From Amphiduros pacificus (Eukaryota > Annelida > Polychaeta > Phyllodocida > Hesionidae): a DNA stretch of 64,000 bases. Positions 10,195 to 21,709 of the stretch are shown one piece after another (within the stretch, counting starts at the first letter, position 1; every line of letters starts with the position of its first letter). The translations under genes and the position numbers were made by a program. The notes under the pieces were generated by a model that saw only the letters and a list, made by a program, of their open reading frames with translations, was not told the DNA's origin and did no database searches. The stretch lies in assembly GCA_949316495.1 (NCBI GenBank), contig OX439000.1:55404220-55468219 (forward strand). The letters are read 5' to 3'.

Positions 10195-13100
10195 GAGGCA
10201 AAGGTTGCTGAAGTATGCATTGCCAGATTTACTGGCTTCCTGCCATGACCAATATGATAACAGTTTGAAGGAATGCTTTATTAGCTTGGAGACAGCCGTG
10301 AGTGAGTCACAAAAGACTTCCAATGTGGACATATCCCTGATGCTGGTCAACTGTCAGAGATGTGCTCAGATCCTGGACACGCTTCTACTCACCGAGAATG
10401 ATCCTATCAGACTGGTGAGACACTTCACTAACTCTAACCTGAGAGCAATATGAAATTTATTATTGATCTCAGCTCTAACTCAGAGAAAGAAAGCAGCAAA
10501 TTATCAGATTAATTTAAACTAAGACAAATGCTCACAATGATTTTCTTAAAAATAAGAAGAAGTGGAATAGTGGTGAATAATTAACCAAGACTTGGGTCCC
10601 TTTAACATTTTTTTAACCCTTCAGCAACTAATGGTTCTGCAGGGTGTCCTCATAATGTCATTTGTAGCTATCCCAAATGCTCACAATGATTTTCTTAAAA
10701 ATAAGAAGAAGTGGAATAGTGGTGAATAATTAACCAAGACTTGGGTCCCTTTAACATTTTTTTAACCCTTCAGCAACTAATGGTTCTGCAGGGTGTCCTC
10801 ATAATGTCATTTGTAGCTATCCCGGGGTACCTATCCATTACTCAAACTCTTCAACTCCCTCAACCATCCTACTGAAGGGGTTCTTTGTATTTAGCAACTT
10901 TACGTTTAGGCCTCAATCTAAGTCTTCTCACGAGTATTTATACCTTGACTGTGGACACCACACTTTGGAGAAACAGAGGTATATCTTGTTTCAGAGATAT
11001 TGCTAGAAGAAAAAACTATTGTGCCTTTTGTCTCCTTATAAATTAAAGTTATGAGACAATTCAAAATGAAATGAGATGATAAGATTATTGAAAGGCATAT
11101 TATAGGACTATGTTAGACATACACAGTCACTGTACATTGCCATATTGACAATAGAGGGCCCCGCAGTGCTTATTCTGCCTGTCACCAAGCAAGTGCTCAG
11201 GGCCGTTGTCTTAGTGTGAAGAATAACCAGTTGTAAGTTTCAAGTACAAACAATGCAAAATTGAACCATTGTTCGGATAAACAATTTTTTTTATAATTGT
11301 CTGCCACAAGTGCATGGCTTTTACATTAAAGAACCAACAAAATCCCCATTTCAAAGTCTGGTCATGCTATCATTGTAACTAGCCCTTTATAGCTCATTTA
11401 GTTGTGCACCTTGGGCTCGTGACTTCCTGTGATTTTATGACAGTGTTATGGCTGCCACAGAAGGCTGCTTTAATTATTTGTAATGCTCCAAAAGTTTGTG
11501 AACTATGTTATGTGTTATATTTTTCAACATTTTATGAGGCGCATGTTATGCATGGTCAAGTGGGATTAATTTCTGCCTGTTAAAACGGCTGCATTTTGTC
11601 ACAAATGTGAAGGCATCAACATGTTTCTTAACCTCAGTTTGGAATGACAACGTAACCTGTACAATGATACTGATAATTATTCTTTGATTTATTAAGGAAC
11701 TTTTCCTTCCCTTTGAATTCTCAGTACTGCACAAATCATAAATGATTTTATTTTAAATATTGCAAATATAACACCATTTACCTTTTGATAACTGCACCTT
11801 AGCTTGTGATTAAGCTTTTGATATCTGCAATGCAACATAGCTTTTGATAACTACATTTTAAGCCATATTAAAATACATAATTTAACCACCATTTCCTTGA
11901 ATTCCCACTGATAAGAGTGCTTTTACCATCAACATCAACATATCAACATATTTGGCTTGGCTATTTAAAATATTTGCATGTCACAAATTTATGAGTTTTG
12001 GGGGAATAGATCTCTATCATATTTTGTGCATTTGTGCAGGGAGTAGTCACTGGGACAGAATACGGTCATCTTCACATCAGAATTTAAGCAGGATATAGAT
12101 AGAGACACTGAGAACTGAATTGTGTAAACCATTCTCGTCATCCATAACATGTTGTTACACAATGCAATATGAATCAATAACCATACATAATTTATATGAT
12201 TTTATATTAAGTTCCAGGTTTAAGCATTACTTCCATAGGGCAACAAAGTAATGTAGAATGAGAGATGACTAAATGAATCATTAATCGGATTAGGTGAAAT
12301 ATGCAGTTTTTCCATACAGGGTGGTTTAGAGCAGTTGAGCACAATCTTGTATCATCATCAGGAAGTGCTGTCTGCAAAGATAAGTCAGCTGGATGGACAG
12401 GTGGCACCACCAACTCCACCCATCCAGGTAGCAGAGGCAGGTGCTACAAACACACAAGGTGAGTGAATGCGTAATTATACTGGCACACAAAATTCATAGC
12501 ACAAAATTCCAAAGATCTAATAAACAGCAGCAGTAATATCATTCTGACAACAGGTGTCAGCACTGCCTTGTAAAATAATAGACAATGTACTTTAAAAATC
12601 AAAGGGTTTATATCTTTTATTTGCCAGCAGAGAATAAGACTTCGCGGCAGCTGGCCATTGAGGATACGATAGTGGCGAAGGGTCAGGTGACTTTGGAGGA
12701 TGTGGCCGGGCTGCAGGAGGCCAAGCAGAGTCTCAAGGAGGCCATCATCATTCCACTGCAGTTCCCACATCTCTTCACAGGTAGACCATCATTCCACTGC
12801 AGTTCCCCCATTATCTTCACAGGTAGACCATCATCATTCCACTGCAGTTCCCACATCTCTTCACAGGTAGACCATCATTCCACTGCAGTTTCCTCATCTC
12901 TTCACAGGTAGACCACCATCATTCCACTGCAGTTCCCCCATCTCTTCACAGGTAGACCATCATCATTCCACTGCAGTTCGCCCATCTCTACACAGGTAGA
13001 TCATCATTCCACTGCAGTTCCCCCATCTCTACACAGGTAGATCATCATTCCACTGCAGTTTCCTCATCTCTTCACAGGTAGACCATCATCATTCCACTGC

Positions 13101-16100
13101 GGTTCGCCCATCTCTTCACAGGTAGACCATCATTCCACTGCAGTTCCCCCATTATCTTCACAGGTAGGCCATCATCATTCCACTGCAGTTCCCACATCTC
13201 TTCACAGGTAGACCATCATCATTCCACTGCAGTTCCCCCATCTCTTCACAGGTAGACCATCATTCCACTGCAGTTCCCCCATTATCTTCACAGGTAGGCC
13301 ATCATTCCACTGCAGTTCCCCCATCTCTTCACAGGTAGACCATCATTCCACTGCAGTTCCCCCATCTCTTCACAGGTAGATCATCATTCCACTGCAGTTT
13401 CACCATCTCTTCACAGGTAGACCATCATTCCACTGCAGTTCCCCCATTATCTTCACAGGTAGGCCATCATCATTCCACTGCAGTTCCCCCATCTCTTCAC
13501 AGGTAGGCCATCATCATTCCACTGCAGTTCCCCCATCTCTTCACAGGTAGATCATCATTCCACTGCAGTTTCACCATCTCTTCACAGGTAGACCATCATT
13601 CCACTGCAGTTCCCCCATTATCTTCACAGGTAGGCCATCATCATTCCACTGCAGTTCCCCCATCTCTTCACAGGTAGACCATCATCATTCCACTGCAGTT
13701 CCCTCATCTCTTCACAGGTAGACCACCATCATTCCACTGCAGTTCCCCCATCTCTTCACAGGTAGACCATCATCATTCCACTGCAGTTCCCTCATCTCTT
13801 CACAGGTAGACCACCATCATTCCACTGCAGTTCCCCCATCTCTTCACAGGTAGACCATCATCATTCCACTGCAGTTCCCTCATCTCTTCACAGGTAGACC
13901 ACCATCATTCCACTGCAGTTCCCCCATTATCTTCACAGGTAGGCCATCATCATTCCACTGCAGTTCCCCCATCTCTTCACAGGTAGGCCATCATTCCACT
14001 GCAGTTCCCCCATCTCTTCACAGGTAGACCATCATCATTCCACTGCAGTTCCCCCATCTCTTCACAGGTAGACCACCATCATTCCACTGCAGTTCCCCCA
14101 TTATCTTCACAGGTAGGCCATCATCATTCCACTGCAGTTCCCCCATCTCTTCACAGGTAGGCCATCATTCCACTGCAGTTCCCCCATCTCTTCACAGGTA
14201 GACCATCATCATTCCACTGCAGTTCCCCCATCTCTTCACAGGTAGACCACCATCATTCCACTGCAGTTCCCCCATTATCTTCACAGGTAGGCCATCATCA
14301 TTCCACTGCAGTTTCACCATCTCTTCACAGGTAGATCATCATTCCACTGCAGTTCCCCCATCTCTTCACAGGTAGACCATCATTCCACTGCAGTTCCCCC
14401 ATCTCTTCACAGGTAGGCCATCATCATTCCACTGCAGTTCCCCCCATCTCTTCACAGGTAGGCCATCATTCCACTGCAGTTCCCCCATCTCTTCACAGGT
14501 AGACCATCATCATTCCACTGCAGTTCCCCCATCTCATCACAGGTAGACCACCATCATTCCACTGCAGTTCCCCCATCTCTTCACAGGTAGGCCATCATCA
14601 TTCCACTGCAGTTCCCTCATCTCTTCACAGGTAGGCCATCCCACTGCAGTTTCACCATCTCTTCACAGAGATTTTTTAACTTAAGAAATGAATCATAAAT
14701 ATAAACCAAACTTTAAAAGATACATTTTCATTGAAAGATATTTGAATCAGCTTTACTTCAGTTTGAGTCAGTGACAGTTTGAATCTTATCACAAGGAGCG
14801 CGTAAACCCTGGCGTCGCATCCTCCTTTATGGTCCTCCAGGGACTGGTAAGTCCCGCCTGGCTCAAGCCGTGTCCTCAGAGATTCAGTCAACCTTCTACA
14901 GTGTCTCCAGCTCCGATCTGGTGTCCAGCTGGGTTGGGGAAAGTGAAAAGTAAGTCCTGCTGCTCATGTATGTCTCAGCTTCAAGGAGAGGAAAAGTGAA
15001 TCCATATTTATAAAATTATGATATATTTACCTTTTGGGAAGGAAGTGAATGATAAACTCCTTACACCAAATAAATATAAATTTATACATATTTTATTGAT
15101 ATTGGTGAAATGTTATTGAACAAGAATTTATGGATTGATTCATCAAAGAGTTACTAACGAATCAAAGTAACTTTATTAAATATTTGAAGACTGATAAAGG
15201 AGTTATTCAGCCATGCTACAAGTCAGAAAGGTCGGTCTGTGATCTTCATAGATGAGATAGACAGCATCTGTCGGCAGAGGAGCTCGCGAGAGGAGGAGTA
15301 CACGAGGCGCATCAAGACCGAACTCCTTAAACAGATGGAAGGTGCAGACAACTCACACTCCGCAGACAAAATCTTCCTGCTGTGTGCCACCAACTGCCCT
15401 TGGGAGCTGGATTCTGCCTTCCTCAGACGATTCCAGAAGAGGATTTATATACCACTTCCAGATAGGTTGCAATCATTTGCATATTAATTGAGATTTCAGA
15501 GTGTTAATATTCAATTTGAGAAATAAAATTTAAAACTTTACAATTAATAGATTGAACAAGTAAATGATAGCCATTGTACAGGTTTTTGGAATGAAAATGT
15601 CCTAATAAATACTGTGTTCATGGTGATTGTGATTCACAGCATATTTATTGGGATTATTCCATTCATAAAGGAATGGTTCAATCAACCCTTTCCTTGGTGT
15701 TTGCTTAGTATTTTGGATTTGACATCATATATCAATCAGCTAAATACTCTTCATGACACATTATTAAAATCTGCCTATTTTTCAGAGATGCACGTATTGC
15801 ACTGATGAAGATCCACACGCGAGACAATGAGATGCACCTGAGGGAGGCAGAGTGGGCCACTGTGGCGGACAGTACTGATGGCTACTCCGGTAGTGACCTG
15901 GCCACTCTTGTCATGGGAGCTTTGTTTGAACCCATCAGACACTTGCAGATGGCCACACATTGGATACTTCATGGTCAGTCAATATCTGAAGATGAGGTTA
16001 TTGATTATAGCAATTGTGTCTTCAGGTGAACCTGTCCTGGAAAAAGGTCGTTCACCCATGACAATACCCTGAATTTAAGCATTTATTCCTGTAGGGGTTA

Positions 16101-16830
16101 ACTGTATGGGGTTAACTGTATGATGGTAATTTGTTATGCTATTTATGTTACATTACTTGATACCATTAACTGATAAATGCAATTTATATAATTTAACTAA
16201 GTGATTGATATCATTTAGCCAGTGAATGCCATCTTCAAGTGCTAGCATGTTTGATATAAAGAATTCTTTTGAAAAGAAATACTACTATGCTGTAGTAATA
16301 ATAATACTATGCTATTTTACACAACATAAAACTAGCCATATTTTGTGAGAGGGCTTCAGTGTTTGTTGTGTTGCAGATGGCAAGTGGAGCCCTTGCAGCA
16401 GTGACCAGCCTGGTGCCATCAAGTCTGACATGACTGATCTTCCTCCAGACCAGGTAATCTTTAGGCAATATCATTTTGGGAGAAATAATATTTAATCTGA
16501 TAAAATCTGGATAACTTAGAATTATTTGCATGTCTTAGCATGAAAATGTTTAAAATAAAGTATTTTCTCACAAAAAAATCATAATGTTTATATTTTCTGC
16601 ATTTCAGTGTTATGAACAGAGTCTGGTATCAGTGCTTTACAAATTTTATAATTATTGTTATTTTACATGTTTGCTAGGGTGCTCAGATTCTATTTGTCTC
16701 TCAGGTTCAACCCAGAGATGTGTGCTTGGCAGACTTCCTAGAATCCCTCTCCACACACAGGAACACAGTAACCAAGGACGAACTAGCCAAATTTCACAAA
16801 TTTACACAGACATTTGGACAAAATGGATAA
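10195..16830 (+). CDS. Vps4-type AAA ATPase (ESCRT-III disassembly), eight exons
   Basis: Exons: 10195-10414, 12320-12458, 12628-12780, 14796-14949, 15190-15465, 15786-15973, 16377-16453, 16705-16830. All phases join, giving about 443 residues plus an uncertain N-terminus. Vps4 proteins unfold ESCRT-III polymers during endosomal sorting, cell abscission and membrane repair. Visible landmarks are FPHLFTG before the cassette, Walker A GPPGTGKS, Walker [10 protein letters not shown], the arginine-finger segment [12 protein letters not shown], and the Vps4 C-terminal region with [11 protein letters not shown] and the ending FTQTFGQNG (Vps4 ends FTEDFGQEG). The catalytic residues look intact. The N-terminal exon, with [16 protein letters not shown], does not look like the usual MIT domain and is followed by a Pro-rich linker, so this may be a diverged paralogue rather than canonical Vps4. 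The intron after the third exon is a minisatellite. Confidence 0.88.
10439..10472. mobile_element. 34-bp palindromic micro-insertion, copy 1, 7-bp target duplication
   Basis: The ends are CTGAGAGCAATA and TATTGATCTCAG, which pair with one mismatch around an AT core. The 7-mer CTCTAAC lies directly on both sides (10432-10438 and 10473-10479). It sits 24 bases into the intron after the first firm exon of the Vps4-like gene. Copies 2 and 3 are at 35614 and 57149. Confidence 0.75.
10526..10823. repeat. Direct tandem duplication, two 149-bp units
   Basis: Units 10526-10674 and 10675-10823 appear identical base for base by eye, starting AAATGCTCACAATG. They lie inside an intron of the Vps4-like gene. 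The duplication is either very recent or an assembly artefact. Confidence 0.85.
12781..14668. repeat. Minisatellite of about 44 units copied from an exon end plus splice donor
   Basis: The units are 41-45 bp with a shared core CATTCCACTGCAGTTC followed by CTCTTCACAG|GTAG. I counted 44 CACTGCAGTT-type cores by eye. The unit equals the last 40 or so bases of the exon ending at 12780 (coding [12 protein letters not shown]) plus the start of the intron, so every unit carries a potential 5' splice site. Variation in the spacer (CATCATT or CATCATCATT; CCCCATCT or CCCCATTAT) repeats in blocks, which indicates higher-order duplication. The last unit reads CACAGAG and has lost the GT. Confidence 0.95.
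16607..16662 (+). mobile_element. LINE 3'-tail fragment next to a splice acceptor
   Basis: The stretch ATGAACAGAGTCTGGTATCA, then GTGCT-TACAAATTTTAT and a TTA-rich tail, matches the 3' end of the LINE at about 7063-7120. It is a very short copy, or the tail of a SINE that borrows this LINE end. It ends about 40 bases before the acceptor of the last Vps4-like exon. Confidence 0.75.
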
Positions 16831-17333
16831 GATATTTCTAACAGTTTTTGGTCTCATAATATTGCTTCATTTTTTTAGACATTGTAAAACTGAGATTAAA
16901 AACAAGTCTTTTTCGTGTTGTGTGTACTGAGCATCATTCATATTTATTGCCTGAGAAACGAACCTATAATTGATAATAAATAGTGTTGGGGCCTTAAAAT
17001 AAATATGATATATTTTATTTCCTGAGGGCTGAAGGCTGAATGAAAATGTGAAAATTTATAAAGATTTAAGTTATCCTTAAATGTACATGTAGTTAATACT
17101 GAATCTGAAGTATTCTCTTTTATTTTGAGAATAAATCTTCAATAAAAGACAATGTTACAAGATTGCAAAATTATATATTTATTGTTTGAATATATTACAT
17201 TTCAATTTTAGGATAATAAAAATAATAATTGATCATATAAAATTGTTAGCAAGCATGTTGATATACGTTTGTAATAATTAATCCCTGAGTTGTAGTTGTG
17301 CATATCCAGTTGGAGCATGTCATTGAGTATTTA
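16831..17333. other. Convergent 3' ends of two genes
   Basis: This 500-bp AT-rich gap must hold the 3' UTRs of the Vps4-like gene (+) and the NATD1-like gene (-). AATAAA-type signals occur on the plus strand near 16977, 17000, 17130 and 17140, and on the minus strand near 17180. No other feature was seen. Confidence 0.5.
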
Positions 17334-19155
17334 TCAAGACTCCACAACTCGCTCTTGATACTCGGGAAGCGGATTGATTTCCTTCACATATTTCTGGAGA
17401 TATGTACACGTCAGAATCATTTTAATATCTTTCTCCACTGCATAGTCCATAGCAGCCTGAAAAAGATAAATAAACTGTAATTTACCTGGACTGCTTTCAC
17501 CCAACTAAAAACTTTTATATGCTACCTAGGTCCCAGGTGACAGGAAAAGTTGGATAAGGCTCAATCAAATTGAGTCTAGGAAGTTTTCAGTCTCTGTATT
17601 TTTCCCCTGGACAAATGAATGAGGTGTATTATCATTTTAGCCTTGCTAACTTTGTCAGCAAAGCTTATGCAGTTTGTCAAACTCAAACTTCTCTAAAATT
17701 ACCGGGTGGAGGTTTTAGTTATTCATAGGTAACATTTACTGTAAATTCTTAAATTCTTGTAAAGAAACCTCTGCTACATTTGCTTCTATTGTCTGAGAAA
17801 GGAATTAAATGATTATTTATGAAGCAATGTGCAGCCATCCAGAAAATATTCATAAACATTACCATAAAACAATGCATAGCTTAAAGGTCATTGGCTTTTG
17901 TTTTAAATGATTAAAAAAATATATGATGACAAAAAGTGATTTTTTTCTTCACATGAATATCTACATGTAGAACATTCAGTGCCTCATTCTACGTCATACA
18001 GTTGAGACATCTGGAATGTTGGGGTGATGGAATGAGGCCCATTATTCGGTACATTATATTCGGCACACTGACTCTTCTTGACCCAATACGCTATGTAAAT
18101 ATTTAAAATGATCATTTACAAGCAATTTGGAGATATTTACATCAAAGCTGTAAGACCCACAGCCTGTATTTTTGAGAATGAGAAGTGAAACTTTCTTCTT
18201 GGCCTAATTTATCAAAGTCTGGATGTATCAAAATCTTGATTTTCCATATTGTTTAATGCTGGATGACCCAGTGGTATCCAAGACAATCCGTCATTCATAG
18301 ATGCATAAGCCATTATTGGGATATGCAGATGAAAAAGAATACACAGTTTTCACCAAAATTGTTGCACAAAATAACTTTATAACAAAACCTGAGATGTAAT
18401 TATGAAATTTGCCATTTGAAGAAACCATTTAAACCCTGGCAAACTGACATTAGACACTAATATAGATATTTGGACTAGCATAGTCTAAACTGACATTGAT
18501 AAACTACATCATCTCAGTACTCCTTATCAGCCCCAATATAATATGAACTTTGATCCAGTGCCAACGGGGTCAATCTGGTAATCTGCTGTTTGCTTATTTA
18601 TACCTACCTTTGCCAATAGCTTGGCAATGCCTTTGCCACGGAATACTGGAGGAACTTCAGTATGGTACATATCAATCACATCTTTTCTAGCCCAGTCATA
18701 ATCTAGCACGGCCTTACTCTTTTCTGGAATAAACAAATGTTTAAATGTTTACATAAAAACCAAGAACTTTTACATAAATCACTGAGGACATGTATTAGAT
18801 AAATCAAACAATTTTATACAAGGGCCATTTTTGGCGAAACTATATTCTGATAAAGTCTTAATTAATTCTTTAAATAAAAAAGATACTGAAAAGTTTTTAT
18901 GCGTAGATTTACCGAAGATGAAAAGTAGAACATGAAAGTGAACTTGTTACCATTGTCTTTGAGTTTGATGTAGAATTGTTTGTGAGTGGGATCATGTCCT
19001 ACTACCACTGGATGTGTGTCACCTGCTGTGGACGCCTTCACAGCTTCCTCACTCACACTGCTACTCATCCTCAATGATCCACCTGCTAATCTGCTCACGA
19101 TAATCCTACCGCTTAGCAAATTCTGTTTGCTGAGTAATTTGACAGCTGAAGCCAT
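17334..19155 (-). CDS. NATD1-like GNAT-fold N-acetyltransferase, three exons
   Basis: Exons in coding order are 19155-18951, 18723-18608 and 17456-17334. Phases join into 147 residues. NATD1 proteins are small GCN5-related acetyltransferase-fold proteins (YjdJ type) with poorly known substrates. The family core is clear: [19 protein letters not shown] (the acetyl-CoA-binding turn is RGKGIA), then [12 protein letters not shown] and [10 protein letters not shown] at the C-terminus, as in vertebrate NATD1. The first 50 residues are extra relative to the human protein. They are rich in Ser, Leu, Arg and Lys and poor in acids ([18 protein letters not shown]), so a mitochondrial targeting signal is plausible but inferred. 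A downstream Met at about residue 30 could be an alternative start. Confidence 0.88.
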
Positions 19156-19559
19156 TAAGCAGGTCTGTGATGGGCGGAAGAAGGGAAATCCTTTTTGAAG
19201 CTATTTTAAGCACTGCACACGTGACCTCCACATCACAAGAGGGATTCTCCGATAAATAACAAAACGTCAAAGAATTTAATTCAGGTTCTTTGAAAACATC
19301 TACACACGAAGATAAAAAGTCATATGGATTTTTAGTAACATGAATGAAGGCATTCGGTGTCAAATAATCAGGTATGTTTATTACAAACTGTTGGGTTTGA
19401 AGGAGTGTACAAACAACCCACATAGGTCGATTGGTCTTGTTTTAACTTTACTCTTTAGACTTTAAAGTCAAGATCTGCCTCAGACTTCAGCCGTGCTCGT
19501 TCTCTACTTACAAATAGTCTGACCATCTATCTGCAAACTAAATGATAAGATTATAGCAA

Positions 19560-20040
19560 ACACTTTTCCTTGTATAATGTAAATGTTAATACCCTAGATT
19601 TTGCGATCAAATGTTATTACCCATCATATTTCCCCTGTAGGGGAATCTTCTGCTAAAATCTAATTCATCCACTGGACACTGATCTTGTGCAAACATCTGC
19701 TTCGTAAAGGTTTGCTAACAATGGGGCACATTCAGGTTGAGACATATGGATGATTTAGCCTACAGAGGCATGTTTGCCTATTGATACAGGCCTAACACCC
19801 TTACAGACCACAAATGATATCACATGCTTATTCACATGTGACCACTTATAATGGTCACAAGAGTACAGCCAGAACTTGGCACTTTCAATAAAAAGTAATG
19901 GTAGGTCTATTTTGGTTGATTTCAGTGAGATAGCTCATCTGTATAATAATTTCATGGACACATATTATTTAAACACACCCCCAAATCTCTGTAAAATTGC
20001 TTGTGAACTCCTTGATTTCATGAAAGCTTTATGGAATAGG
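19560..20040 (+). repeat. Unclassified interspersed repeat, copy 1
   Basis: It is about 480 bp long and aligns by eye with 20497-20990. Shared landmarks in order are GTGCAAACA, TTGCTAACA, ACAGGCCTAACACCCTTACA, GACCAC, AAGAGTACAG and ACTTGGCACTTTCA. I saw no terminal inverted repeats, no coding capacity and no family I recognise. Confidence 0.7.
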
Positions 20041-20496
20041 CTTGATCTCAGCCATGTGTCATCTCATCTTTTTCACACATCTTGTTTGTCAATAACTCTG
20101 CAATAATAACCAATTGATCATTTGTGTGGCAAAGTGGAGTACAGGGAGAAATCATAAGATTATTTCTTGAACAAAATGATGGCAATCAATACCAATTAGA
20201 CCACACTCAAACTGCTGAAATCAGGTATTTTTTAGGTGTAAGTTATCCACAAGTCTAAGAAAATTTGAGTTGAACAATGCTTAGACACATACACTCTTTT
20301 TATTTACATTTTAGGAGACTTAAAATGGCTACCAAACTTGACTGGTAGCACTAATATTGAGGCCTGAGTGATCAGTAAGAATATTGACAGAAATATATGT
20401 CGGACATCAGGTCTGATAACAGAGGATACATGTACTGATACTACTGATACCAATTAGCTAGTAACTCAGAGTTGAGAGATACATGGTGCCATGGTC

Positions 20497-20990
20497 ACCT
20501 TTCCTTGCAATATATAAAGGTTTATACCCCAAACTTTGTGATGAAATATTGTTACCCCTCATATTTCTCCTACATAAATTTCTGTGCCATTTGAAAGTAG
20601 ATGAGTCTTCTGTTAAAGTCCAGATCATCCATTGAACACTTTTTCAACAAACCTTGTTCAGCTGACCAGTGATCAAGTGCAAACACCTGCTTAGTAAAGT
20701 CTTGCTAACAGTGGGACACCTTAAGAGACCTGTTTCTTCAATTGGTACAGGCCTAACACCCTTACAGACCACAATAGAGGTCACATGATTGTATGTGTCG
20801 CTACTGGGTGGTCATAAGAGTACAGTCAGTACTTGGCACTTTCAGCAAAATCAAAAAACCATGGTTGGTGTGTTTGGTTGATTTTAGTGAGAAAGCTTGC
20901 TTGTATCCCAGTTTCTCGGCCACGTAATTTAAGCATACCCCAAACCTCTGTAAAATGCCTATGACCTCTGTGATTTCATGAATGAATAAG
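20497..20990 (+). repeat. Unclassified interspersed repeat, copy 2
   Basis: Same order of landmarks as copy 1, in the same orientation and roughly 75-80% similar by eye. It is slightly longer in the middle because it keeps a stretch ATTGAACACTTTTTCAACAA that copy 1 lacks. Confidence 0.7.
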
Positions 20991-21709
20991 TCTTGACAGT
21001 GGCATAAACTGCTCTAACCATCTTGCCCACAGACAAAACCATTTACAGCCCACAGGATATGTGGCAAGGAGGTTATGGTTGTAGAAAGGAGAACATTTCT
21101 TTTAGGGATTTCTTTAAGAGTAAATATGGTAATTTAGCCTGGATCTCCATTTGAGTATGCAGTGATATTTGATATTATCATGATTATATTATGCAGTAAT
21201 ATTAATAATAAGAAGTATAGTATACATGTTCATATGTGTGTGATTATTGAGCAGAACGGTGTGATTAGAAGGGGTAATTAATGAAACTATTTTATTATTT
21301 TCTGTAAATAAAGGCACACACATATTATATTATATAAATATATATGATGTGTAATATCGCAGTATGCAATGTGTTAACAAAGTGTGTACACAAATCCAGA
21401 TAAGCACACAATTTTATTTGATTCGTGTCTTTAAAGAAGAGCGAAAAATTTGCAATTCACTTCACGTGACCCAGGTCAACATTCTTCAGGAAGGCTTATT
21501 TTTTTTACCATGTTATCTACATTTTATCTACACTATTCATCTATGTCATGCAAAAGTTATTGCAAGTAAATGTTGCAGGGAGTATATACTTTTGAACAAC
21601 ATCATATAAAAAAGAGACTTGGGAATGTCAAATCTTATGCTAACATCTACAATTTTGCACATATTTTGCAGCAATTTTGCAGCAAATACAGTTGAAATAG
21701 AAAGGAGAG

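Larger units (their letters stand above)
19156..21709. other. Intergenic region dominated by two related repeats
   Basis: This separates the divergent NATD1-like and transporter genes. Apart from the two copies of the roughly 480-bp repeat listed separately, I see no exon. Confidence 0.5.

Noticed and set aside
12585-12911. 108-codon frame running from a Vps4-like exon into the minisatellite
   Set aside because: Only 12628-12780 is exon; the rest is intron sequence left open by chance.
12781-14668. Regular array that could be mistaken for a CRISPR
   Set aside because: Units abut directly without unique spacers, derive from the adjacent exon and lie in an animal intron.
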